Of a stretch of 64,000 nucleotides of DNA, positions 9,419 through 16,654 are shown one piece after another. Location: positions 4,004,001 through 4,068,000 of the forward strand of contig JAYKKM010000054.1 in assembly GCA_035772405.1 (NCBI GenBank), read 5' to 3'. Each line of letters starts with the position of its first letter. The first letter of the stretch is position 1. This stretch comes from Chrysogorgia sp. JL179-B06 (lineage: Eukaryota; Cnidaria; Anthozoa; Scleralcyonacea; Chrysogorgiidae). The notes beneath the pieces are model-generated. The model did no database searches. It saw only the letters and a program-made list of their open reading frames with translations, and was not told the DNA's origin. The position numbers and the translations under genes were made by a program.

Positions 9419-10155
9419 CAGACCTGTTCTGTCTCCGCCTCCTCCTCACTGTCGCTGTGAATCGTCTGCATCCTCTTGCTCGCGGCGACCACCGCCGATG
9501 ATTTCTTGTCCACAAAGTCAGCCAGATGCGCCACGCTCGTTTTTCTCCCCCGCTCGACATCTCCGTCGACGAAATCTCTAGCTTCGCTAGTATCCTCAGA
9601 CGATTGGCTTCCCCCAGACACGACGTAAGTGTTCACCTTTGATTTTGTGTTGGTTAGAGACCTGTCTAGCCTTCTCAGATAGTCGTCCATCACCCAAGGT
9701 AAAACCTCCGGCACGTTCTCTCGAATCTCAAGCATCTCGTGCTTCTTCGATTGTATAAACTCCTGTGGGGTAAAGGGTCGCTCGTCTTGCCTAAAGGAGA
9801 GAAGCGTGTCGATATCCAGTGCGATTTTCGTGTACTTGAACGACGCGTTTTGATGCTTTGTTGTCTTCTCGACCGTTCCCAAAAAGTTGTTGACACCAGC
9901 CAGCGCCGCTACGACCAACGCCAAAACACCGTTGACATAGGTCCATATCCTATGGTAATCTTCCTGTGGTGAAGCCGAAGAGAAAATAGATGAGGCGGTG
10001 ACACCCCCAAGGACAACAACTGGAATTCCTAGTCTGTCGTGCCATTTCGAGTAGTACTGGGCACAAAGGGAGTGCATGATCGAATAGGTCTTCGACATCT
10101 CCGCCCACTTTTTCAGAAGATTGTCGTGGTATTTGTTCCATGATAGCTCAGCCAT
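9418..10155 (-). CDS. SLATT-like two-TM membrane protein
   Basis: 245-residue protein. An amphipathic N-terminal helix (residues 5-40, including WAEMSKTYSIMHSLCAQYY) precedes two hydrophobic helices (about 43-60 and 73-92), followed by FLGTVEKTTKHQNASFKYTK. A conserved-looking His after TM2 and the downstream helix match the SLATT/DUF4231 layout of two-TM proteins. In bacteria SLATT proteins are candidate pore-forming effectors; homologues exist in large eukaryotic viruses. The C-terminal 60 residues are Ser/Glu-rich and probably disordered. The start codon lies in AATAAATG, the class shared with the capsid genes, suggesting late expression. It overlaps the end of the next gene by 43 bp. Family call is by pattern; the function here is unknown. 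Confidence 0.6.
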   Translation of the reverse strand: MAELSWNKYHDNLLKKWAEMSKTYSIMHSLCAQYYSKWHDRLGIPVVVLGGVTASSIFSSASPQEDYHRIWTYVNGVLALVVAALAGVNNFLGTVEKTTKHQNASFKYTKIALDIDTLLSFRQDERPFTPQEFIQSKKHEMLEIRENVPEVLPWVMDDYLRRLDRSLTNTKSKVNTYVVSGGSQSSEDTSEARDFVDGDVERGRKTSVAHLADFVDKKSSAVVAASKRMQTIHSDSEEEAETEQV

Positions 10156-10721
10156 TTATTAAAACACTCGTCAAACTCGTCCAGTCTGTCGTTCTTCTTT
10201 GGGATTTTGACCCCCTGTTCTCTTCCCACATGCACGCTATAGCGCTCCAAGAGCCTCTGTAAGACAAAGTTGACGTTGAAAAACCTCTTGTTCTCCTTGT
10301 TCCCGTCACTGAACTCTCTTTCCAAAGCGTAAAAGTCACTCGTCACGTTGGAGAGGATGTGGTCGCTAACGTCTATCTTTTCACTCACTTTCGCCAATAG
10401 ATTGTCGAAACTCGCGAGACGATTGCCTGAGTTTGCCCAGCGAGAGTCTCTTTTGTAACTCCTAATGTTGTTCATGCCGTACGTCTCGTGGTTCAAAGGG
10501 ACGTACACGGGGTCTTCCTTCGTACGCGGTAGAACGAGTCCACACTCGACACAAACCATTGTGAAATTGTGGTACTCTTCTCGAGACTCGTGAAGACATC
10601 CGCTCCTTTCTTCCTGGTCCGCGGTTCTTGCGTCGTACTCAAGCAAAGCTTGGTCAAAGAGAGAGAATCCAGACGTGTATTTTTTCTCTAGCTTAATAGT
10701 CGTTGGTCCTAGTTCGTTCAT
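10113..10721 (-). CDS. Zinc-ribbon protein, TFIIB/VLTF3-like
   Basis: 202-residue protein with an N-terminal zinc ribbon: C42-x-H44, then C57-x2-C60 in the TFIIB-style context TMVCVECGLVL. It is followed by SYKRDSRW and two helical stretches, the second containing FFNVNFVLQRLLERYSVHV. This layout (ribbon, YKR motif, C-terminal helices) resembles the late transcription factor VLTF3 of poxviruses and other large DNA viruses, and more distantly TFIIB. If correct, it would direct transcription of the element's late genes. An alternative is a generic zinc-ribbon DNA-binding protein. The start has TAAAAATG upstream, not the TAAATG box seen at virion genes. Confidence 0.55.
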   Translation of the reverse strand: MNELGPTTIKLEKKYTSGFSLFDQALLEYDARTADQEERSGCLHESREEYHNFTMVCVECGLVLPRTKEDPVYVPLNHETYGMNNIRSYKRDSRWANSGNRLASFDNLLAKVSEKIDVSDHILSNVTSDFYALEREFSDGNKENKRFFNVNFVLQRLLERYSVHVGREQGVKIPKKNDRLDEFDECFNKWLSYHGTNTTTIF

Positions 10722-10744
10722 TTTTACTACGAGACATGTTCCTT

Positions 10745-11218
10745 TTAAATTGGTTCGTCCTTACTTTTGTGACTGTACACGTGTGTTCCCACTGTAAGTC
10801 CACCAGACAAAAGTCCGAGGAACGGGATCATGGGTGTAACATAGGACACGAGTTTTCTCAGATCCTTGTTGAGATAAGGGTCACGTTTTAACTCTTTCTC
10901 CATCTCCTCTGGCTTCTCCACCGCGTCGAGTCCTCCCATCATCGCGGAGAACTTTGACAAAAACAAATCACACAAGAGCGAGGTGCTCTTCTCTAACGCG
11001 TCGGCTTCGTACTCTGCGTATAACTTTAGAATGGTTTTCGCGTTCGCTTTCCTGACGTACGCCTCGGACTTTTTGATCTCGCCATCGCTCGCCAAAAGTA
11101 GGAGCTCCTCTCTCTTTTTATCCACGTCTTTCACAACGTCCTCCGCACCGTTTGTCTTCTCCTCCGCGTCACCCGTCGCCTCCTCCGCATCGTTGTTCAC
11201 AAAGTCTTCAGGGTTCAT
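10745..11218 (-). CDS. Unknown protein with C-terminal membrane segment
   Basis: 157 residues, not recognised. An acidic, probably disordered N terminus (1-35) is followed by a charged helical middle section and one hydrophobic stretch near the C terminus (about 123-148, VTPMIPFLGLLSGGL). It sits between the zinc-ribbon gene and the packaging ATPase, in the same direction and only 3 bp from the ATPase stop, so it is probably co-regulated with the virion genes. A minor virion membrane protein is a reasonable guess, not more. Confidence 0.6.
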   Translation of the reverse strand: MNPEDFVNNDAEEATGDAEEKTNGAEDVVKDVDKKREELLLLASDGEIKKSEAYVRKANAKTILKLYAEYEADALEKSTSLLCDLFLSKFSAMMGGLDAVEKPEEMEKELKRDPYLNKDLRKLVSYVTPMIPFLGLLSGGLTVGTHVYSHKSKDEPI

Positions 11219-11221
11219 TCT

Positions 11222-11824
11222 TTATTGTGGTGGAGAAATAACTTTGTGTCCGTAGGGATGTCTAAGGTTGATCTCCAGACACGCGTGTTTCTTTTCCCTC
11301 AGCTCTTTCGTGATCCGAGCCACGTCCTCCTTTGAGACGCCGTTCAAATAGTCGTTGATCAGCTCCAACATGTCCTTTCGGTTCGTGTTGTGGAAGCTCG
11401 TGATTCTTGAGATGTTCTCTCGATAGGGTTTCGCGATGCTGGTCATCTGCTGAGTTAACACGATGGTGGAGAGTCCGTAGTGGCGACCAGAGTAACCCAG
11501 TTTCACCAGCTCGCTCGTCCTGTTCTTCACGTCTTGACCACTCGCACAATCGTCGAGAATAATCAGTGTGTTTGTGTCGGTGTACGTGTCGACCACGTAT
11601 TTCAGCATGTCGTTCACGTTTTCTTGCTCCACGGGGATGACGACGAAGTCCTCGTCGTGGTAGTATTTCCAATTGTGATAGGTCGTGTTCCAGAGGACGG
11701 TGGGACAAAGGAGAACAATGTAGTCAAAAACTCCTTTGAGTCTCTTCTCCAACATCTCGAGAAGGTAGTGGGTCTTTCCGCAATAGGTTGGACCTACGAT
11801 CATCATGTTGAATGGGGTGTCCAT
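11222..11824 (-). CDS. ATP: A32/FtsK-HerA-like genome-packaging ATPase
   Basis: 200-residue P-loop ATPase. Walker A is GPTYCGKTH at residues 11-19, Walker B LIILDDCAS at 87-95, and a polar sensor LTQQ at 123-126. Size, motif spacing and the arginine-rich SGRHYGLST stretch fit the A32-like packaging ATPases of Polintons, virophages and large DNA viruses, which pump the genome into preformed capsids. It abuts the major capsid gene (2-bp gap), the typical Polinton morphogenesis cluster. The start ATG follows ACTAAAG. Confidence 0.88.
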   Translation of the reverse strand: MDTPFNMMIVGPTYCGKTHYLLEMLEKRLKGVFDYIVLLCPTVLWNTTYHNWKYYHDEDFVVIPVEQENVNDMLKYVVDTYTDTNTLIILDDCASGQDVKNRTSELVKLGYSGRHYGLSTIVLTQQMTSIAKPYRENISRITSFHNTNRKDMLELINDYLNGVSKEDVARITKELREKKHACLEINLRHPYGHKVISPPQ

Positions 11825-11826
11825 CT

Positions 11827-13047
11827 TTAGTACTGGATACTTTTGAGGTTCCCTGACGTAATGTTCAAAAGCGCGTCCGACAGCACAAAGATGTTGCAGA
11901 TCAAGTCGGTGGCTGTAGCCCGTTTCGTGATCTCCAGCAAAATCCCACTCTGCGTGTTCATGATCCTTTTCCCCGACCCGTGAACCGTTTGGTCACTCGT
12001 GCTACGCAAGTCCACCACCAATGCGAACTTGTCTTTGTAGAATTTTCGATGTGTTACGCTTTGGTCAACTTGACCGAAGAGGCGCTCGGCTTCGGAGTAG
12101 TACCGCGTCTTGGGGATCCCCTGGCTGTAGACCTCGTTGGGGACACCTTCAATGGTGACTTTCACGTTGTCGATGTTGGGGTAGACGAACTCCTCCGAGT
12201 TGGTGGACACAGCCTTGGTGAACAACATCACCACGGCTTTCATATGTTTTCGAGGGAGGTTAACGTTCTCGTTGACCAACGTCTCTCCTTTTCCCCAAGG
12301 ACTCTTTTTCAAGAGTGTGACGTGTTCGTACGGGAGCGACCGTCCAACCATATAGTGGTTGGTGATTTCGCTTGCTAAGTCCATGTTGTCGATGGTCTCG
12401 TACTCTAGTTCCAAGTTCTCAAGAGAGTACCCACCCACGGCGCTTCCAGATTGCGCGATCATAATGTCGGTAGCTTGGGGTAAAGTAATGACGAACTGTG
12501 GGTTGTTGCTCATTGCGTACGGAGCGTACAGCCCAGAGTCCCCCAAAATCTTGTTGAGGGAGATCTTCTGTTTTGTCCCAAACACACTGTACACGAGTGC
12601 GTCAGCTAGTTTTAAGGCATCTCCACTCGTGGCTCCACTATCGTCCTTGGAGATTAGCTTTCGCAGGTTCTCTCCTGCGATTCCTACCTCGACCATTTCG
12701 TCGCGTTCAGTCTTGGGTTTCCAAAGGTCCTTGTAAACCTCAATAGTAGATTCGCCCGTGTTGTCGTAGACGACCTCTCCGGCCATGTTGACCGTAAGTC
12801 GGTCTTGCAAAAGTTTCGAGAGGTTATTCAAGAACCAGCTCTTAGCGTTGGCGTTCTTAAAGTCAAACAAGATGCTCAAACTCCCCGGGACCAGACACGA
12901 GTCTGGTTTCAGCTTGGGGATGTTGATGTAGAGAGATTCGCCAGGGTTGGCTTTGTTTGGGTTCATCGTCACGACATGTCGCGTACGTGATCCCACGATG
13001 TCGGACAATTTTGTCTTTTTCGCGTGATGGGACAGATTCTTGTTCAT
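11827..13047 (-). CDS. MCP: Major capsid protein, double jelly-roll type
   Basis: 406 residues. The N-terminal part contains PGESLYINIPKLKPDSCLVP followed by GSLSILFDF, the entry typical of Polinton/adintovirus hexons; the remainder is beta-rich without membrane segments. It lies directly upstream of the packaging ATPase, the expected neighbour. The protein should trimerise into pseudo-hexagonal capsomers of an icosahedral shell, which is family knowledge. The start codon lies in TCTAATAATAAATG and its first bases overlap (ATGA) the stop of the small membrane-protein gene at 13044. Identification is by pattern and gene position. Confidence 0.75.
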   Translation of the reverse strand: MNKNLSHHAKKTKLSDIVGSRTRHVVTMNPNKANPGESLYINIPKLKPDSCLVPGSLSILFDFKNANAKSWFLNNLSKLLQDRLTVNMAGEVVYDNTGESTIEVYKDLWKPKTERDEMVEVGIAGENLRKLISKDDSGATSGDALKLADALVYSVFGTKQKISLNKILGDSGLYAPYAMSNNPQFVITLPQATDIMIAQSGSAVGGYSLENLELEYETIDNMDLASEITNHYMVGRSLPYEHVTLLKKSPWGKGETLVNENVNLPRKHMKAVVMLFTKAVSTNSEEFVYPNIDNVKVTIEGVPNEVYSQGIPKTRYYSEAERLFGQVDQSVTHRKFYKDKFALVVDLRSTSDQTVHGSGKRIMNTQSGILLEITKRATATDLICNIFVLSDALLNITSGNLKSIQY

Positions 13048-13169
13048 TTATTATTAGATGAAAAGTTTTTTAGAAGGAATAGTACCCCCACAATGAAAAT
13101 GTGAAGGTTCCTCCCAAACTTCTCGAGCGCGACTTTGAGCTCGCCAGCTTTCTTGGTCAGTTTGTTCAT
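13044..13169 (-). CDS. 41-residue single-TM protein
   Basis: Short gene between the GIY-YIG and capsid genes. Start in CACTAATAAATG, the same box as the capsid gene; stop TGA overlaps the capsid ATG as ATGA. The product has a basic amphipathic N terminus (MNKLTKKAGELKVALEKFGR), then one hydrophobic helix (HIFIVGVLFLL) and a polar tail. Tight coupling to the capsid gene and the shared start box argue that it is real, probably a small virion membrane or membrane-active protein. It has no recognised homologue. Confidence 0.65.
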   Translation of the reverse strand: MNKLTKKAGELKVALEKFGRNLHIFIVGVLFLLKNFSSNNK

Positions 13170-13187
13170 TTATTAGTGTGTCAAAGA

Positions 13188-13212
13188 TTTCGTAACCACC
13201 AAGGTTACGAAA
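13188..13212. terminator. Perfect hairpin downstream of the GIY-YIG gene
   Basis: 10-bp perfect stem TTTCGTAACC/GGTTACGAAA with loop ACCAA, lying between the stop of the leftward GIY-YIG gene (13225) and the start of the next leftward gene (13169). Its structure resembles the other two gene-end hairpins in this element, suggesting a 3'-end signal that also insulates the late box following it. Confidence 0.5.
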
Positions 13213-13224
13213 AGTCGCGCTCTC

Positions 13225-13653
13225 CTAGCCAACGACCTCGGTGTGAGATTTAGACTTCCTGTGTCTTGCAAAGTTGTTGTAGCTAACTTTTACACCACAC
13301 ACACAGACGACTCTTCTTCTTTTACGTTTGTTATTGTCGTACTCTCCAAACTCGTTGAAATACAGTCCAGTTTTGTTTGTGTTGAGCTCCGGAGCTAACC
13401 TGTGTATGTACGCCCCTTCCAAAACTCTGAGTTCCACTCTAGAGCAAGGTAGCTTCTCCATCTCGGAGATTCTCATATTACACCAACCAACGTCGACGGC
13501 CTTTTTGTACAATTTTGTGTTTTGTCGAGACGCCTCTCTAGATATCCCTTTATGCATCGCGAGACGCTCCTTGACAGTTTTAAACGTACAACCAATGTAG
13601 ATCTCAGAGTCGACTGTGTTATATATCACGTAAATCGTTCCGTTCGCGGTCAT
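13225..13653 (-). CDS. GIY-YIG endonuclease with C-terminal zinc finger
   Basis: 142 residues. The GIY half is TIYVIYN (residues 6-12), the YIG half EIYIGCT (17-23), with the catalytic Arg equivalent in VKERLAMH (R30) and Glu in RVLEGAYIHRL (E79), then an Asn in LNTNKTG. The tail carries a CVCGVKVSYNNFARHRKSKSH finger (C-x-C ... H-x5-H). Such small nucleases occur in Polintons, virophages and iridoviruses; a role in genome processing, recombination or homing is possible. All catalytic positions look present. The start is preceded by GTAAAAATG. Confidence 0.82.
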   Translation of the reverse strand: MTANGTIYVIYNTVDSEIYIGCTFKTVKERLAMHKGISREASRQNTKLYKKAVDVGWCNMRISEMEKLPCSRVELRVLEGAYIHRLAPELNTNKTGLYFNEFGEYDNNKRKRRRVVCVCGVKVSYNNFARHRKSKSHTEVVG

Positions 13654-13685
13654 TTTTACGTTTTCTCCCTATATTTTAGAAAAAA

Positions 13686-14855
13686 TCACTTTTTGTTTTT
13701 CCGGTACCACTCCATAGCCAGCCAAATTATTCCAACGACAACGACCCAAAGATTTTGTGCAAGCCAAGCTATTCCACTTGCGCCAGCTTTCAGCACGGTG
13801 TACACAAAGTTGGCGAGCCCCACCGCCCATGGTCCCAGCCCTGCGATTGCGTTTTTGACCGCCTTTGCGAACGACGACGCAGCGCCAGCTCCTTTCGCGA
13901 TAGCGCCTCTCGCTCCAACAATGATCGTGGTGACTAGTCCAGCCACTGTGATTCCTATTGCGGAGAGACTAAGTGCGTTCTTCTTAATCCACTCTTTGAA
14001 TTTCTCAAGACGTGTCACATCCCTCTCTTGTTCGGCACGTGTTTCCTCTAGAACTCGTTGTCGTTCGAAGGCGTCCACCACCGCGTCTTCGTCGTAAGAC
14101 TTTTGGAAATGCTCCATAGCGTCACCTATATCGTCACTATCTCTAGCTAATCCAAGATTTGCGTCACTCCGCTCACGAAAGTTGTCAATCATGAGTTGAA
14201 TAGCTCCTCGGTCACCTATCCTACTCTCCGGTAGTATCGTGTCAGACGGGTTCAACACACCATTGACTACACGCCTATCCTCCTCACTGAGCCTTCCGAG
14301 AACATCCTCTGATATCGTCACCTGACCAACGACAGGAGTCATTGGTAATTCGTCGCTCGTGACCTTTTCACCCACTGCTAAATCAATGAGTCTCTCAAAT
14401 TGTAACACGGCGTTTGTGTTCCTTTTTGCCGTGTTTTTGACGTACGACCCGTCGACACTATTGAGAACTATTCTCTCAACGGTAGAATACCCACCGGATC
14501 TTAATCTCTCTTTGAAAAACACCTTCCCGTCTCTCACGGTGGTTCTGTTCCTTAGTTCAATCATGCTCTCCGAGTGAGGGCTAATTCTCCGCCCACCACG
14601 GGAGTCTTGGACGTACTTGTCTATCTGGACAAACACGTCATTCGCTGGGTCACCACCACCGAAACTTGTCTCCGCTACGTCTCTGCCTAAAAGAAGCCGA
14701 TCGATGTACGTGATCCGTTCGGTGACTAACAGGTCATCGCCACCCACTAGACTCTCGTTAAGTTCAAAAAGACTTGTGTCGAGTTCTTCAGCGTCCATGT
14801 CGTCGTATTCTGGGAACCTTTCTTCCATCTCAAAGTCTTCGCCTCCTTCAGCCAT
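13686..14855 (-). CDS. Multi-TM virion protein candidate
   Basis: 389 residues. An acidic N terminus and a soluble region of about 280 residues are followed by a charged helix (about 255-290) and a strongly hydrophobic C-terminal third with three predicted membrane helices: LSAIGITVAGLVTTIIVGA, GPWAVGLANFVYTVLKAG and LWVVVVGIIWLAMEWY, ending KNKK. An Ala/Gly-rich amphipathic stretch lies between the first two. Position between GIY-YIG and integrase, in the morphogenesis strand, suggests an internal or membrane-associated virion component. No firm family assignment. The start follows AAAGATAAAATG. Confidence 0.65.
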   Translation of the reverse strand: MAEGGEDFEMEERFPEYDDMDAEELDTSLFELNESLVGGDDLLVTERITYIDRLLLGRDVAETSFGGGDPANDVFVQIDKYVQDSRGGRRISPHSESMIELRNRTTVRDGKVFFKERLRSGGYSTVERIVLNSVDGSYVKNTAKRNTNAVLQFERLIDLAVGEKVTSDELPMTPVVGQVTISEDVLGRLSEEDRRVVNGVLNPSDTILPESRIGDRGAIQLMIDNFRERSDANLGLARDSDDIGDAMEHFQKSYDEDAVVDAFERQRVLEETRAEQERDVTRLEKFKEWIKKNALSLSAIGITVAGLVTTIIVGARGAIAKGAGAASSFAKAVKNAIAGLGPWAVGLANFVYTVLKAGASGIAWLAQNLWVVVVGIIWLAMEWYRKNKK

Positions 14856-14866
14856 TTTATCTTTAG

Positions 14867-15964
14867 CTACAATTTTTCCATATCGCTCTCAGGGATCCAA
14901 GAGTTGTGCTTTGCGTCGTATCCAGCCCACTTGACCAAGACCATCTTCTTCTTATTTACTACTTTTCTCTTCAAAACTTTCTCCACACGATACGTAGCGT
15001 CCTCCGTCTTCTCCACGGCAGACATCTCCTCCTCGTAGAAAGTCCCGATAACGTCCTCCCCGCTCTCGTCGCTGAGAACGTAGACATTTGGATCTCCACG
15101 AACCACCTTGCTCACGGAAAAGATCTCCTCTGTGAAATTCGCTTCGTAGCCTTTTGTGAAAATACTCTTGTACTTGCTTATTCTTACCTTTTGCCCAAGT
15201 CTAAACTTCGGGAGCGGAAACTCACCAAAGTCGTGACCAAAGAGTGTCGTCCACACCTGACTCTCATTGTCCTTGGTCACGTTCGCTGGTTTCGTGAGAG
15301 TGCTACTGTGTCTTGTGTTGTTGTAACCTTCAACGAGATCGTCCAGGACGTCTACCCACTTGTATGTCCCCTTGCTATAGAAATATTTCCACATGCTTGT
15401 CTTCAAAGTCCTGTTGAACCTTTCCACCACAGCTGCCTTCTTGTCTGACTTTGTCGAGAAATACACGACCCCGTGCTCCTCCAACAGTCTCTTCACACCT
15501 ACATTGTAGAACTCGAGTCCGTCGTCAAACTGCGCGAGTTTAGGGTAGATCTCAAATCTCGTGTGGAACTGGCGAAGCAACTTGTCCACGGCTTTGGTCA
15601 TGTTTCTCGTGTCTTTGCGGTACACGGGGATGGCGAAAGCGTAGCGACTGAGGATCTCGACGCACGTTAACACCCAATAGTAGCTGTTGTTCGTACCCTT
15701 GAGTTTTCCCATATCGACAAGGTCGAGTTGGATTTGCTCGCCGAGACTCGACACCCACGTCTTTCGAAACTTGTGCCGCCTCGCGACTGGCTTGTACCGT
15801 GTGTAGGTGTCTTGTGTCTCCAACCACTCCTTAATCGAGTTTCTGCTCAACTTTAGTCCTTCCTCCAGCGCTTTTTGGTACAGTCTCTCCCTGCTCTGGT
15901 AACCAGTCACGGGATCGTAGTACAAGTCCCTTAGACTTTGCTCAGTTACAACATCGTTGTCCAT
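14867..15964 (-). CDS. INT: Polinton integrase (DDE) with chromodomain
   Basis: 365 residues. The retroviral-type catalytic core has D81 (QLDLVDM), D147 (AQFDDGLEF) and E181 (AAVVERFNR). A C-terminal chromodomain (about 323-364; TYRVEKVLKRKV ... LVKWAGYDAKHNSWIPESD) is typical of Polinton and Ty3/gypsy integrases and probably guides insertion to particular chromatin. The N-terminal part has no clear HHCC finger. It should cut and join the element ends, producing the observed 6-bp duplication. All three catalytic residues are present. Its start lies 23 bp inside the penton gene, after TCTCTAATAAAAAGG. Confidence 0.95.
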   Translation of the reverse strand: MDNDVVTEQSLRDLYYDPVTGYQSRERLYQKALEEGLKLSRNSIKEWLETQDTYTRYKPVARRHKFRKTWVSSLGEQIQLDLVDMGKLKGTNNSYYWVLTCVEILSRYAFAIPVYRKDTRNMTKAVDKLLRQFHTRFEIYPKLAQFDDGLEFYNVGVKRLLEEHGVVYFSTKSDKKAAVVERFNRTLKTSMWKYFYSKGTYKWVDVLDDLVEGYNNTRHSSTLTKPANVTKDNESQVWTTLFGHDFGEFPLPKFRLGQKVRISKYKSIFTKGYEANFTEEIFSVSKVVRGDPNVYVLSDESGEDVIGTFYEEEMSAVEKTEDATYRVEKVLKRKVVNKKKMVLVKWAGYDAKHNSWIPESDMEKL

Positions 15965-16634
15965 CCTTTTTATTAGAGAAAATGTTTATATCCAGCAGAA
16001 CGTCTCCCACCTTGTCTACCTCACTCACGTTCGTCTTGGTGTAAAAAGATAGGGTGTTGTACGTCCCGCTACGGATGGGAACACTTGACTCAACCGTTTG
16101 GAAATTTGTCACACTTCCACTGAGTGTCGTCTCCGATGTGATGGGGAGAACAGCGATAACGCTACTCCGTTTTCCCGACGTGTTGATTGTTTCGTCCACA
16201 AGGGTGTCGCAGTGGATCTCCACGAACCTTAGCCCGCGGTTGATGTCTATCCTATTTGGACTAACCACCTTTGTCGCGCCCATTGTCGTGTTTGTCGGGA
16301 AACCCAGCAGCTCACCAAACTTATAAAGCTTCGTAGGGCGGAGGGTCTTCAGTGTGCAGGTGTGGTCGTGTACGTTGTGTGTGAGCGTTATTTTGACGTC
16401 TTCATCGTCCGCAAAGCGCGTCGCAAGGTCCTCAAAAGTCCAGTAGCCCTCGGGTATTGTGTGCTTCACCCCGTTGAAGAGAATGTGGTCGTTGAAGTCC
16501 TTGACCACGTTTTTAAAGCCCCAAAACACACTAGCCGACTTTACGGTCAGGGACGAACCCCTTGGGAGTATCAAACTCCTGTTCAACGCGATTGTCTTTT
16601 TCCCGTTCTCGAGGAACACTGATAGTTTCGTCAT
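15942..16634 (-). CDS. Minor capsid (penton-like) protein
   Basis: 230 residues, beta-rich, no membrane helix. The segment NRSLILPRGSSLTVKSASVF and later repeated strands fit a single jelly-roll minor capsid/penton of the Polinton type; the segment FATRFADDED..ITLTHN and the GELLGFPT motif are of the kind common in these proteins. It should form the five-fold vertices. It starts in TCTCTAAATAAATG, sharing a 20-bp divergent promoter with the 482-residue gene on the other strand. Assignment rests on size, fold prediction by eye and position; confidence is moderate. Confidence 0.62.
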   Translation of the reverse strand: MTKLSVFLENGKKTIALNRSLILPRGSSLTVKSASVFWGFKNVVKDFNDHILFNGVKHTIPEGYWTFEDLATRFADDEDVKITLTHNVHDHTCTLKTLRPTKLYKFGELLGFPTNTTMGATKVVSPNRIDINRGLRFVEIHCDTLVDETINTSGKRSSVIAVLPITSETTLSGSVTNFQTVESSVPIRSGTYNTLSFYTKTNVSEVDKVGDVLLDINIFSNKKDGQRCCN

Positions 16635-16654
16635 TTATTTAGAGATACAAATAA
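16635..16654. promoter_or_regulatory. 20-bp bidirectional late-type promoter
   Basis: Only 20 bp separate the start codons of the penton-like gene (minus) and the 482-residue gene (plus). Both ATGs sit in ATAAATG, giving a nearly mirror-symmetric segment: CATTTATTTAGAGATACAAA followed by TAAATG. Two late-type boxes therefore share one spacer. Confidence 0.65.

Noticed and set aside
14867..15964. Chromodomain integrase as part of a Ty3/gypsy retrotransposon
   Set aside because: No reverse transcriptase, RNase H or LTRs nearby; it is embedded among Polinton genes inside Polinton terminal repeats.
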